NCBI RefSeq assembly: GCF_037975245.1
Contig: NC_092564.1
Coordinates: 16,880,984-16,944,983 of the forward strand
Length of the DNA stretch: 64,000 nucleotides
Reading direction: 5' to 3'
Source of the DNA: Apostichopus japonicus
Lineage: Eukaryota > Echinodermata > Holothuroidea > Aspidochirotida > Stichopodidae
The position numbers were made by a program, and so were the translations under genes. Every line of letters starts with the position of its first letter. Positions within the stretch are counted from its first letter, which is position 1. Below, in pieces: positions 51,801 to 63,172 of the stretch. The notes under the pieces were generated by a model, which was given only the letters and a program-made list of their open reading frames with translations, did no database searches and was not told where the DNA came from.

Positions 51801-52839
51801 CTGACATTAATTAAATGAATTTAATTTAATGACATAAATTAAATGAATTAGAGAACAAAATCAATACATGAAAGACTAAAACTATCAAACTGTTTTCGAT
51901 TTTTCTCTCTACACATCTTACTAAGTTATTTGTTGCAATCTATTGTTAAAATTTTAAAACCGAATATAGGCCTAGTTCCAATAATAATATTTAAAAAAAA
52001 CATAAATAAAAGACAGGCAAGTAGCTGAAGTAAAATCAACAAAGTAACAAATAGAATAAAAAGTGGTAAATTTATTCCTCCTGCGCATTTAATTTCTACA
52101 AATGATACCAATTTACTTAAAATAAATTATGAACAAAGATAAATAAAAGTAGTATATATAAAACTAAACGTCACCTCATTTATATACCCCTGTTGCTTTA
52201 ATAATTATGCAAATGGACTCACCCGTCTTTAATGTTTACAAATTGTCCTATACTTAAGCCCAGATAGGCCTATACTATACATATATATATGTATAAAATA
52301 TGCTTTTATTTACTGGTAAACTGAATTATTTCACGAAGAGGAATAAAAAATGCAGGAACAATATTGATAGGCTTCCGTCCTTCCACTTACAGTGTCGTGG
52401 TATTATATATACAAACTTATAACGCACAGGCCTATATAAATATATACAGTCCTATATAACTGTACTACATTATGCATGACTACCATGCATATCTATATAT
52501 AACCTGTTTACAACTTACAGCGATATATTTAGTACATGGCTAAAGAAATACAGAAAGTTTGTTTAGGACGGTGTTCTACGCGTGTTGTTGTACACCATCA
52601 AGGCTGGATGGTGGTGTGTGTGTATATATATACGTGGGCGGCGTTAGACGTGTAATATAATATATATTGTCCTTACTTTTCCATTTTGACTAATGAAGCA
52701 TTACGACCGATTGTCGTACAACGCAAGCAACGTTTATTCGTCGTTCGTGGCAGACCACTTATAACAAACTAGTCGGTTTATTTGAACTCGGTTCCCATCG
52801 TGCCAATTATACGAAGTTTAACCGTGTTTTGCGATCTGC

Positions 52840-52986
52840 AAAACACTGAAACGGGAGAAGGGTAAGTAAGTCTGGGGGAAGTACGGTACGTAAAAATCTA
52901 AAGTTTGGGGATGGACGAATAGCTGGTATGAGGCGGGTGTATCTTAAAGGATTCTCCTACAGACTGATCGTCTTGGAATAAAGCAA

Positions 52987-53064
<78 letters not shown>

Positions 53065-53185
53065 TTTATTCCAAGACGATCAGTCTGTAGGAGAATCCTT
53101 TAAGATACCCCCGCCTCATACCAGCTATTCGTCCATCCCCAAACTTTAGATTTCTACGTACTTCCCCCAGACTTCCTTACCCAGT
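52840..53185. repeat. Large palindrome with (TA)n centre
   Basis: The left arm, about 52840-52987, is repeated in inverted orientation at about 53064-53185. Long stretches are exact, for example GGTATGAGGCGGG opposite CCGCCTCATACC and CTTGGAATAAAG opposite CTTTATTCCAAG. The spacer 52988-53063 is pure TA repeat. It could be a foldback element, two facing element ends, or an assembly artefact. Confidence 0.88.
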
Positions 53186-53405
53186 TTCCACCTTTGCAGA
53201 TAATTTCCGTTGCTAAAAACCTCGGTGCCAAATATCCGTCATGTTACCCAATACAGGCACTGTGGTAAAAATTCCCTCTCTGGTGATCATTTTAGCAATG
53301 GCATTTACATATTCTACTGTGTTCTTTGTAAAGTGGGCAATTATGTAGGTGAAACAGGTTCTCGGTTCCGCTTGCGTCTTAATAATCAGAAAAAAATCAA
53401 AACAA
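53186..53405 (+). pseudogene. Decayed GIY-YIG endonuclease fragment of a retroelement
   Basis: The plus-strand translation contains NGIYIFYCVLC followed by YVGETGSRFRLRLNNQKK, which is the GIY...YVG core and Arg-rich helix of GIY-YIG nucleases. This domain is found with Penelope-like retroelements. Upstream residues (IRHVTQYRHCGKN) also fit a zinc-knuckle region, but the frame is disrupted, and no reverse transcriptase is visible nearby. It adjoins the palindrome, which may represent its terminal repeat. Confidence 0.6.
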
Positions 53406-53654
53406 CTACCAGTTCTACAAACATCTGTAATCCGTTCTTCATATTCTTTGCTTCCTGTATAGTCATGTATATGTATGCAACTTACACTTATCTAGCGTCA
53501 TACTTTCATTGTGTTACATTTTGTACTTTTCATTTGACTGCCAAGATATTGCTGACGAAGGTTCCATGGGAGCGAAAATTCCAATATATTTTCTAAAACA
53601 GTACTCCTTATTGGTCAATTATATGAGATATATCTTATTTCTCTGTTTTTGTCT

Positions 53655-53699
53655 AATAATAATATATATATCTATATATATATATATATACATATATAT

Positions 53700-53730
<31 letters not shown>

Positions 53731-53770
53731 GATATAGATATATATATATATATATATATGTACATACATA
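53655..53770. repeat. TA-rich microsatellite
   Basis: Interrupted (TA)n with a few CTATA and GATATA units, ending in TACATACATACA. Confidence 0.9.
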
Positions 53771-54215
53771 CATCATTGCAAAAATAAATAAAATAAAATA
53801 AAATACAATCTGGTTATATTTAGTTTATGGGAAGCATTAAACCGTTATAAAATATGTATTGTTTGGAAGGAATTTATCCTAATCTTGTAGAGTAGGTTAT
53901 TTTCCATGCACTCGATATCTGAGTAATAAGGTTTTTCCATTGGACTGGTAATCTAAGCTGCCTGAAGAAAAAAATAATAATATTATGATTTCGACAACTG
54001 AAGGTTTCAAAAGTGAACGAAGTTAGTTGCTAAAGCTCACGCGGCAATTATATATAATATAATGTTTGGTGTTCATCATTTCTGGTTTTATTCAATCCGC
54101 GCGATTTTACTGAACGAATAGATTTATAATTTGGCAAGTTTGCCAACATTGACTAGTAATTATCCGAAACGACTGGCAACATTAAACTAATATATGCGAT
54201 ACGTTTTGTTTACAG

Positions 54216-54417
54216 GACGATTACACAATTTTTACTCATTTAGTTGATGACCGAGTACGGTACTGCGGGAAAATTACTACCGGCTCAGAAATCCAACCCA
54301 GGGCGGAGATGGGACCTCGTACAAGCGATATATTTGACGCCTCGGTCGAAACTAACACCTTTGGTGACCAAGAGGAGATCGGTACCTCGGACCCAGCGGT
54401 GCACCGGTACAGAGCCG
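54216..54417 (+). CDS. Putative orphan exon, product unknown
   Basis: A 202-nt open stretch lies between a good acceptor (tttacag) and a good donor (gtaagt). It is markedly more GC-rich than its surroundings. It starts in phase 0 as DDYTIFTHLVDDRVRYCGK and ends RYRA plus one base. No family is recognised and no partner exons were found. The complementary strand is also open, so strand choice depends on the splice signals. Confidence 0.35.
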
Positions 54418-54721
54418 GTAAGTTTGAAATGCACGGTGAATTCCTGACTAGATAACATTGGAAAGAATCTATGGCATCTACAAACAAATTTATTTATTTT
54501 TTCAAGACATGGTACAAATGGAGATGTTTTGTACGCTTTGTATGCCGGTATTCTTTCTATTTTGCCGATATCTTGTTATTCACCGATATATCGCTAGTAT
54601 ATATTCGCCATCGTGTCAATACTTGTCCGGGCCGGGTGCCCTCCTCCGAGAATGCCTGTATTCACCGCTGAGTTATATGTATAAACTTCCGGTCTGACAT
54701 TGGTGCAGCAAAGTATATTAA

Positions 54722-55110
54722 TAGGAGGGCGTTGTGGTCAAGTGGTTAAGGCAGTGGACTTGTGATCTAAGGATTACAGGTTCGAGCCCTGGCCAGATCA
54801 TTGCGTTGTGTCCTTGGGCAAGGCGCTTTATCTCCATTGCCTCTCTTCACCCAGGTGTATAAATGGGGACCTGCGAGGTAACTTGTAAATATAGTTGCGT
54901 GCGCCGGTTTGTGGCTGCACCCTATGGGAAGTCCCCCGGGGGACACGTGGATGTGGTGCACTGTGGTGCCCCAGGAGAGATTGATTGAATTGTGCACACT
55001 TTGGTGTGTCGGTGTGACAAGTTACCAATGACCAGGGGTTAAGTTGTAAAGTCGTGTGAGGAGGCATTAGCCTCATACAAGACTGTAAACCTTCAACTTT
55101 AACTTTTTTA
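54722..55110 (+). mobile_element. Full-length tRNA-derived SINE
   Basis: The head contains A-box TGGTCAAGTGGTTAAGGC and B-box GGTTCGAGCCC at tRNA spacing. A body of about 300 bp includes CTTGGGCAAGGCGCTTTATC, a motif common to tRNA-SINEs of aquatic animals. It ends in a run of TTTAACTTT. A truncated copy of this family is at 15905. Confidence 0.82.
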
Positions 55111-55162
55111 ACTTTAATATTGTTTCTCCTCGGGCTGTGTTGATGCAGTGGAAAATATTATA

Positions 55163-55447
55163 GGCCGTGGCTATTCTTACGACTAGTCGTAACAATTATT
55201 TATAAACTATTCTTACAACAAAGGCAAATTCAAGCGCAGTAAAGTCAAGAAAGCAACTGCGCATGTAGTAGGGGTAACCCTAACCCTACACATAACCCTA
55301 AACCTCAATCCTAACCCTTACTCTAACCCTAACCTGAAATTATTGTTACTCCTCGTTGTAAAAATAGTACTTCTGGTCGTGAAATAGCAACTGCGCATGC
55401 GTAGTCGGAAATTATTCTTACAACTAGTCGTAAGAATAGCCACTTTG
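55163..55447. mobile_element. MITE with internal telomere-like repeats, copy 2
   Basis: Same family as the element at 33819 (285 bp versus 287 bp). A perfect 9-bp target duplication AATATTATA flanks it (55154-55162 and 55448-55456). The telomere-like core lies at about 55275-55334, and differs from copy 1 at only a few positions. Confidence 0.9.
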
Positions 55448-56700
55448 AATATTATAACCTTGCAATTGTAGCATGGCGCCATAAATCTAGTATGTACCGT
55501 TGATCATACCGTTATGACGTCATATGCGGCCTCACTTCGTGGCGGAAGTATTTTGAAAAGGTCACGTTATAGAAATTAGCCCGTGACTGCTTTACAGTGT
55601 GTCATAGTGTGGTAGAAAGGCAATTCTTTGTCGGAATGAAGGCCAAATGAATGAAACAGCAAACTTGTTTTATAAGGGCTATATCATATATAAGAATCTT
55701 CTAATTTTTTGTGGTACAAATTGAACAAAGACTTGACTGACTGAATCCGTAAAGACGTTTGAAAACAAAAATGTACCCAAAAGTATGAACACCGTACCAC
55801 AGGGATATCATCCAAATTGTCAAACCCCTTGTTCCTGTATAGGCTCTTCTATGTTTTTAAATGAAAGTACCGTAAAATAATACAATTGAAAGCATTCGTA
55901 TATTCTCGATTGTACCACACATCTACGGAAAGCACGTATACTGCAACAACAACAAAAAAGGCTCACAAATTTGTTATTAGTAGGCTATGTATCACAATTG
56001 GTATTTTACCTAAGGCACACTTTAAATACCTGTATTTGAGGGTTTAAGGCAGGGTTTCCATAGCTTTATGCTCCCCTCTTGAACCCCCTGTGGATGTCAG
56101 AGTTGTCCACGTACCCCCAACTTTTCGAGACACGATCTGAGTTATTATTATACTGTTATAATCATAACAGTGCTTAGTCAAAGATCAAATTCATAGTGTA
56201 ATATTGTAATGAAAAAACAAGAGATAAACAAATGTTTATTTGGAAACTTGAAGATCAGATCAGCTCTTTATCTTCACGACGTAATGTCATGCGTACACCA
56301 ACTTCACCAAAGTCATGCGGCCTGTGTCTGTTTCATAATTCAGATATTAATCACATGCACGGTACGGTACTATACTATTGCAACATATGCGTATGGAACG
56401 CGAAAAGAGTTTGTCAATATAGGTAAGACTTTTGTACATGACTAAATTATATGCTATATCAGATTTTATTTCAACAAAAGTACTCTAGTTTTGACTTTCA
56501 GAAACGTCCCACGAACCCACTGGGATGGACTCAGGCACCCCCTGGGGATTCATGCACCCCAGTTATAGGAAACCCCTGGATTAAGGTATAGGGGAAGGAA
56601 CATTTGTCATTTGGGGGAGGTGGGGGTACTGAGGAAGGGAGGGGTTAAACTAGTTTGCTTTGTTAAGGCACAGTCGGAGGGTTAGGTTACAGAAATGGGT
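55448..56700. other. No gene seen
   Basis: AT-rich unique-looking sequence with short overlapping frames on both strands. It shows no splice-bounded exon, no RNA gene and no element ends that I could pair. Confidence 0.5.
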
Positions 56701-56724
56701 ATATTTCTTCTGAGGGCAATGACA

Positions 56725-57190
56725 GCAGTACCAACGAACAATATGAGTAGCAGCAACAACAACACTGCCAAGAACAACATCGACAAAAGCAACATAAAAA
56801 ACTACACCACTAACAACGTCAGCAACACAACCAACGGCAGGCAGACACTGAACAGCAACAGCAGAAACAACAGCAGTTGAAGCAACAGCACTGAGATCAA
56901 CGTCATCAACAACAATATAAAATAACAACATGAACAACACACTAGCAACAGCAACAACATTGAGAGGAACATCAACAACAACAACAACATCAGAACCGAC
57001 ACACTATAACAACATGATCTCCACCACCAAAAACAGCGAAGCACTAAACAGCAACATAAAAAACATCCACGGTAACGGCAGCAACTCTGAACAACATCAA
57101 CAACACCAGAACTAACACACTAACATCATCAACAGCCACACCGACAACAGCGAAATAGTGATCGACAACAACAACAACATGGTAAAGAAC
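56725..57190. repeat. Degenerate (AAC)n trinucleotide array
   Basis: About 460 bp dominated by AAC/ACA triplets with interruptions. It opens reading frames rich in Asn/Thr on one strand and Val/Leu on the other, none of which looks like a gene. Confidence 0.9.
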
Positions 57191-57637
57191 ACCACCAGTA
57201 TACAACATCGCCAATCTAGGGCATCCCTGTTTCTACAGGTAGAATAAGTTATCCAACGCTTCATATAATTGCAACCGTTTATTAAAGGATGTTGTTCACT
57301 GAAATCATATTTCTTATAAGAACATTAGCTTCATCCCGTCATGATGATGAGTTATATGATAGCCATCATATGACACTGTACATTAAACTTAATTTTAACA
57401 TGAATGTTTAAATCGGAATCGTGTGTTCTAAGTTCAAGATAGTTTAAAATGTCTCTAATTACTTAAACGAATGTGCATTTACATTTATTGTCCTATTAGT
57501 TGAAACCGATACAATATTCTTCTTGAGTGCTTGGATTAGTTGAGGGTATTCAATACATTAAAGTTATTCGTTCATGTGTGATTATTAGCTTCACCTTTGT
57601 CTCCGATCTCGGATTTGTATAGCGAAGAATCTGAGTA

Positions 57638-60600
57638 TCAAGGATAACTGATGTGTGAATATTCATTAGCATCGATGACGTCACCTTGGGAAACTCCTCT
57701 TGATAACGTTCCTCTGTTGAGTGAATCATAGGAAATGCCACTACCCGAGTTCGTCGCATTCAGTTTGTCGTACCATGCGGGAACTGTATGGTTGTACTCT
57801 GCTTTGCGTAGTAGAGCATCTTCATATTCTTCTTGCGGACGGTTTTGGTTAGGAGAGTTAGTCGAGTTAGCCTCACCTCTGTCATTGACTTTGCCTTCAG
57901 TGCGTTTAAGCTTATCGTAGGATGGCGAAACTAATGATGTCGAATTACTGAGTGTTGAATATTCATTAGGATTGATGACGTCATGTTGAGAAACTCCTCC
58001 TTTCAAACCAATGTTGCCATCTCTGTTTAGTATATCATAAGAGGTGCTTTCTGAGGTCAGATTCAATCTGTCATACCCTGCAGCTCTGTTAATATCCTCG
58101 TTGTCAATCATCCTGGAATGGGCATCTCTATCCACCTGATCGTAATCGACATCTTTGTGTGACGTCACTATCCCATTCAAGGCCATATCCGGTTCCAGAG
58201 TCTGGTAAAAGGGTGTCGTTTCTGCGGTCTTCTTTGTACTACCATGGAGCTCCATGGTACTACTCTCCTTGGCTTCGGGGATATTTTCGTTAACCTCTTC
58301 GTACTGATCTGTTGGACTAGCTCCTTCCATCCCTGATGTAAAAATGAGTAGATTTGATAACAGACACAATATTTGTATTACATTTGTCTTTCAACAAGTT
58401 TGGCAAACTCTTTCGCATCGGTTTTAGTATGATGTCGTATCATACAACGGCATGGCACATATACTTTCTTGGTTTACGTTAAAACATGTGTCAATTCTAT
58501 CTTAAGCCTTTAGCGTATACGCATGGCCATGACCGACACCTCATTCAGTCGTTTGAAACGGTTCAGTGTCAGTCATTCTTTTTCATTCAGCCGGGGAGAT
58601 TAAGACTAATGCTTAAGTGCATACCCCCCCCCCCCACCCCCACTTTTTCTACCTCACATGCACATGCACACACAGCCAGGAACACACACACATAAATGAG
58701 AAAACCAATTGGCACAATCGTGCCTTGAGAGAGTAAATTATAGACGTAATCTATAGTCCAAATATGACTCAGAATGCAACATTTGACTTAGTAATGCTTT
58801 ATGTTTTTTTTTTTCTGGGTAAGACCCCCAAACCCCTAAAATCCGCTTCAACGACCCAGTGCCACGTTGCTTCCGGCCCTGTCCTTGGGGAAGGGACTTA
58901 ACTTGACCCCCACCTCTAAATTCATGTGCACGCTACTATTTTAAACCTCATACACGAAACGTAAAACTTGGATTAAAAGACCGAAAGAAGTGTCTACGTA
59001 CGGTTTTTATAATTATATCAGCAACTTGTATAGGAACCGCTTCGCTGCTGATATTTTTATTTCCTCTTCAAATACACGCTTGCTACTGGCAAAATATATA
59101 CAGTGCCGTGCACAGGGTTTCAAAGGTAGGGTTAGGGGCATCAACTTGCATAGAAGGGTAATCTGGGCCTGGAGGAGTCATCCAAAGTCTACCCCGACTG
59201 AATGTAAACAATCCCGCAACTGAATGTTTTACCCCCGACTGACCATTAATGTGGAGCCCACACCCTTTGTGCCTTCGTCACTATACACACATGCACAAAA
59301 CATATCATAACATTTGTGATTGAAAACCTATAAAATGTTTACAAGATTTACCTTTCATATTTACACCGTCACTGTCCGTTGTGTATACCGGATTCCTTCG
59401 CTGTTGAAGTCTGTTGAAACAAACAAGCGAACGTTTTTGTTCAACAACACAGAGAAACACTATATAGTACTGTCGTCACCGGATACTAACTATAACAATA
59501 TGTTCAGTGTAAAGTATTCAGTATTTTAAAGATTACCGGAAAGATGGCAGTCAATATGACGTAGAGTCCGACGGATACACGGTATAGGCTTACATGATAA
59601 AGGTATTGCAATGTATTTACCAATGTACTGCATGGCAACGATAGGCATACTATATCCATGTACCCTGCATGTAACCGATGGAATATAGTATTGTGTGAGT
59701 TGAAAGATTTTTTTGAATGAATCTACAAAATGTCGACAAGATGCAAGTTTGATATCTTATATCGCTATACAGTAATTATTACATAAGAAACACCTTTCAT
59801 TCCAAGCATTTAAGGTAAAAGCCATCCGAGTTGGTTTAATTTTTATTGACAGCGTGGTTAATTTAGTTTATGAAAAGATGTGTTTTGTGTGAAATTTTAA
59901 AGAGTGATTCCTTCATGTTCCGGTCATGTGTTATATCGTATTAATTGTAAACTTATTGGCAATCATGTTTAGCAGGTAAAAGTAAAATTTAGGATTCAGA
60001 ACCAGGGGTGGCGGAAAAAATCCAGCCTGGGCCGGGGGGGGGGGGGCTCGATGGACAGTGGGACATGTGACTTATTTTTGAGTGGGCAATCACAAACTTA
60101 CCTCAAAACATTCCGAATAAATGGATCCGTTGTGCAACCCGTAACACAAATTCTAATAATTGAAGGTTTATAGTACAGGATAATTAGAATATTTCCTTAA
60201 AGTTCTTACGGTGCATTTCGCTAGGTAACTTGATTAAATTCGGCGGGAAATGGACTTCGTTGGTTAGGAAACTCAATGATCAAATTCGTTCAAGTGGTTA
60301 GGAAACTCAATGATCAAATTCGTTCAAGATAACGTCAGCCTTCAAATAGATTAATAGGGTGAACTGTTTTTTTTTCGGTCTTGTCTAACACTATAGACTA
60401 AATGTATCTAACAATGAAGGTGTCAGAAAGGTGGATATTAAATTAGTTATCAAAATCTAGATCGACCATACGAGTAATTGAACTTTCAAAATTGGTTTCG
60501 TTAATATCCCCCCCCCCAAAAAAAGCGAAAATAGAAGAAAGCAAAATGCGTGTATAATCAGGGGCGTATCCAGGGGGGGGGCGCAACAGGCGCGCGCCCC

Positions 60601-62535
60601 CCTATTGGCCGTCACCCCAAAAAAAAAAGTTTAGCAAAAAAAAAAAAAAAATTGATGACGACCTTTATGTGAGATGTCGGTGATCGCTCAACCCCCCCTT
60701 CCCCCTCCCGTATGCTTTATTTTTTGTTTGCCAAAAAAAGGTTCTGGCGAAGTTCGGCGGCATAATAGTTTTAGAAACATAGATGGTAATTGTGTTTGTA
60801 TTATCACTATAAACACTAAGTGACATGCCAGCCATACTAAATTGTGCATTTTGTGTCCATATTTACTGGAAATGTTGCTTATTATTAAGGTCGAAAAATG
60901 GATCACATATGGCACCATTTTGCATTTCAGCCCTTCTTCGAAAGCAAAAATTGTCCACCCCTCCCCTTAGACCCATCCCCCAGGACGGCGATCATTCATA
61001 TCTGACCCCCCCCCCCTAGTGGAAAATCCTGGATACGCCCCTGATAATTATTTCAAAGAAAAAGACGCGTTTCATAATACCGTAATAAGTGAAATATCAC
61101 GTAGTGAACTTGAATAGGGAGGGATACATGAGTAGCGTTATGCAATTGTAGCTGTAGGCCTTTATATCCAAATCGGAATAATCCAGAACGTTTTACTAAC
61201 ATTTGATGCTTAATAATGTCATCTTCCGAGTGAAATACTTACCGTACGATCGATTTCTTCCGGATAGACCATATTACCAGTAGCGCAATGACCACCAAGA
61301 GAACGGCTGGTAGAGTCACCAATATAACTACATTTGGACCCGTCTGGGTATCCCTTGGTGGTACTGACTGCAGGGCGAACGTGGACGTTGGTATCTCTCC
61401 CGTCGAGAGCAAAGGCGTGGTTCTACTGGTGACCGAAGTAGAGGTACTCGAATGCACTGTTGTTATCATCGATGTAAAAGTTTCATCTCGTGTAGTTGTG
61501 GGGGCAGTCGTTGATACCCTATTCATCGTCGTCTCATCATCATTCCGACTGTCATCGACATCGTCACCACGTCTACGTTCACTGTAATTGAGAAAAGAGG
61601 ACAAACACCATGAACAGCTTATGCTTATAAATTTCTATTTAGTCCGTTACGGGTCCCCCGTAAGGTGTTTAGTGCCAAGACCGGAAATTGACAAATGATT
61701 TTTGTTGTGATGTAATGAAAATGATAAAAAAGGCGTATTTATATTTCTATGAAAGCGTTCCAGATGTGCTTGTCTCATAGACCTGTAGATTTTCTTATTA
61801 TTTAGGCCTTCGTGATCAATATTATAATATACAACAAGGATGTGTTTGGATTTTTTTTTGGCATCTATATCAAAAAATGCCTGACAGGTTGGAGAGAGGA
61901 GCTGCGTTTTCCCACCTCTTACATTAACTTAAAAAAGAAGCGACGTTAGATTGATTGTCTATTTGTACGAATATAGAATTTCTTTACTAGTATGTAAATA
62001 CCACACTAGTAAGAGACGTTAAACTCGCAAAGAAGCAACGAGATGACATCACAATCCAAATATTGTGATCCAGTAAATGAAGTTTTATCATGCAACAAAG
62101 TCGAAATAAGTTAACAAGCACCCGTGTAACGTTAGACACAAAGTATTAATTAAGCCGTGGGATGGGGGTTTGGGGGGGGGAGGGGTTCATCTAACCGTAT
62201 GTACTATGTTCTTTTATTTTAATGCTGTAGTAGTATGTACGACGTAAGAAGTATTTCTTAATATGTTGGAATTATTACTACGTTTTCCGCGCGAGGAGCA
62301 AATGTAACAAATTGGAAATTTTAAACTTATGGATATAGGCCTACTTATAGAAAGTTGTACGTTTACGCAATCCATCTTTCGAACGCTCTGTTGCAATACT
62401 CAATAGGATAGAAAGGCATACCAAGTAGCTACAATTTTTACCAATCTTTAATTTATTAACATATTTTACTCACTCTGATCTATTAATACCGCCACCAATA
62501 GACTCTTCCCTTCCCTTCTTTCTGCCTTTCTTCAT
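57638..62535 (-). CDS. Tyrosine-motif single-pass membrane protein B with ITAM-like tail
   Basis: Minus-strand exons: 62474-62535 (tentative first coding exon), 61243-61581 (Thr/Ser-rich stalk and transmembrane helix), 59352-59410 (juxtamembrane) and 57638-58332 (tail, TGA at 57638). The joins are in phase and give 384 residues. The membrane helix spans about residues 104-127 (NVVILVTLPAVLLVVIALLV) and is followed by IRKKSIVR. An NPVY motif ends at Tyr143. The tail has 13 tyrosines from Tyr164 onwards, ten of them in YxxL/V/I context. Pairs Tyr240/252, Tyr278/292 and Tyr341/355 have 8, 10 and 10 residues between half-motifs, close to ITAM spacing. A unit SYDxLNR...GVSQxDVI..NEYS occurs twice. 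No signal peptide is present in this model, so the first exon may be wrong and an upstream ectodomain may be missing. Function is inferred as SH2/PTB-coupled signalling. Confidence 0.75.
60262..60331. repeat. 34-bp direct duplication
   Basis: GGTTAGGAAACTCAATGATC followed by AAATTCGTTCAAG occurs twice back to back, in the intron of gene B between the membrane and juxtamembrane exons. Confidence 0.85.
60559..61043. mobile_element. hAT-like MITE in intron of gene B
   Basis: The ends are CAGGGGCGTATCCAGG and CTGGATACGCCCCTG, inverted repeats of the GGGGCGTA type seen in other elements here. It is 485 bp with poly-A and poly-C runs. Flanks share only ATAAT, so the target duplication is not clean. 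Confidence 0.75.
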
Positions 62536-62605
62536 GTTGTTGTCAATTCCTTTGCGAAATCACTATACAATACAGAACTTTGTGTAGTACATTAAAGATA
62601 TTCAC

Positions 62606-63172
62606 GTGTACGTTACTAGTCGGTTTCTGACTATAGTGGCTTTATACTGCGTAAAAGGTGGTAGGCAGCTACTTGATATATTATGTCAAGCACTATTGCA
62701 GAGTAATCACTACTTCACATCCGTTTGGAAAGAGAAAAATTCGTATATTGACGGAAATGAATCATGGAAAACCTTTTTTAAAGTGTATATATACGTAAGA
62801 AAGGGTATAGCAGGAGTATGTATCCTCATATTGCCAAAGCGAAAGTTCACGATTAATTGTCTGTTGGTGAAAGCTACCGGGAATCTTAGGAACCCTCATA
62901 TCTTGCCAAAATATAGAATTCAACTTTATAAGAACTTTTTCATCTACCGTGCTGCAATTTACATTAAATTTGGTAATTTGGAACCTTTCATTTAATTTTT
63001 ACTAATTGTTTCACCTAGTTCTAGTAATGTACATAGTTTTAACGCTTTCTTGATGTGCAATCATTTCAACATCTTATCTATCATGGTTTTCATATTTATT
63101 TATTTTTAGTTTGACATGTGTACTCCTTTTTTATAAATACGCTATATTTATAGTGGTTTCAATAAATGAAAT
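62606..63172 (+). pseudogene. 5'-truncated non-LTR retrotransposon fragment (tentative)
   Basis: A 129-codon frame (62606-62995) contains RKGIAGVCIL and GNLRNPHILPKYRIQLYKN, weakly like the C-terminal end of LINE reverse transcriptase proteins. The sequence then runs through an AT-rich tail ending GGTTTCAATAAATGAAATGA, a 3' end typical of LINE copies. Similarity is by eye only. Confidence 0.4.

Larger units (their letters stand above)
51801..57637. other. Stretch between tyrosine-tail genes A and B
   Basis: Repeats dominate: a palindrome around (TA)n, a GIY-YIG fragment, a SINE, a telomeric MITE and an AAC array, each listed separately. The missing 5' exons of gene A should lie in this stretch, but none with a signal peptide was recognised. 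A hydrophobic minus-strand frame at 51926-52111 lacks a usable donor. Confidence 0.45.

Noticed and set aside
51926-52111. Hydrophobic minus-strand frame that could be a signal peptide for gene A
   Set aside because: Very AT-rich DNA gives hydrophobic codons by chance, and no donor joins it in phase to 51741-51800.
54236-54487. Minus-strand 83-codon frame with a YRC motif suggesting an Ig-like ectodomain exon for gene A
   Set aside because: No matching acceptor or donor on that strand, whereas the plus strand has both.
56650-57115. Several overlapping frames rich in Asn/Thr or Val/Leu
   Set aside because: They are translations of the degenerate (AAC)n array on both strands and carry no domain or splice context.
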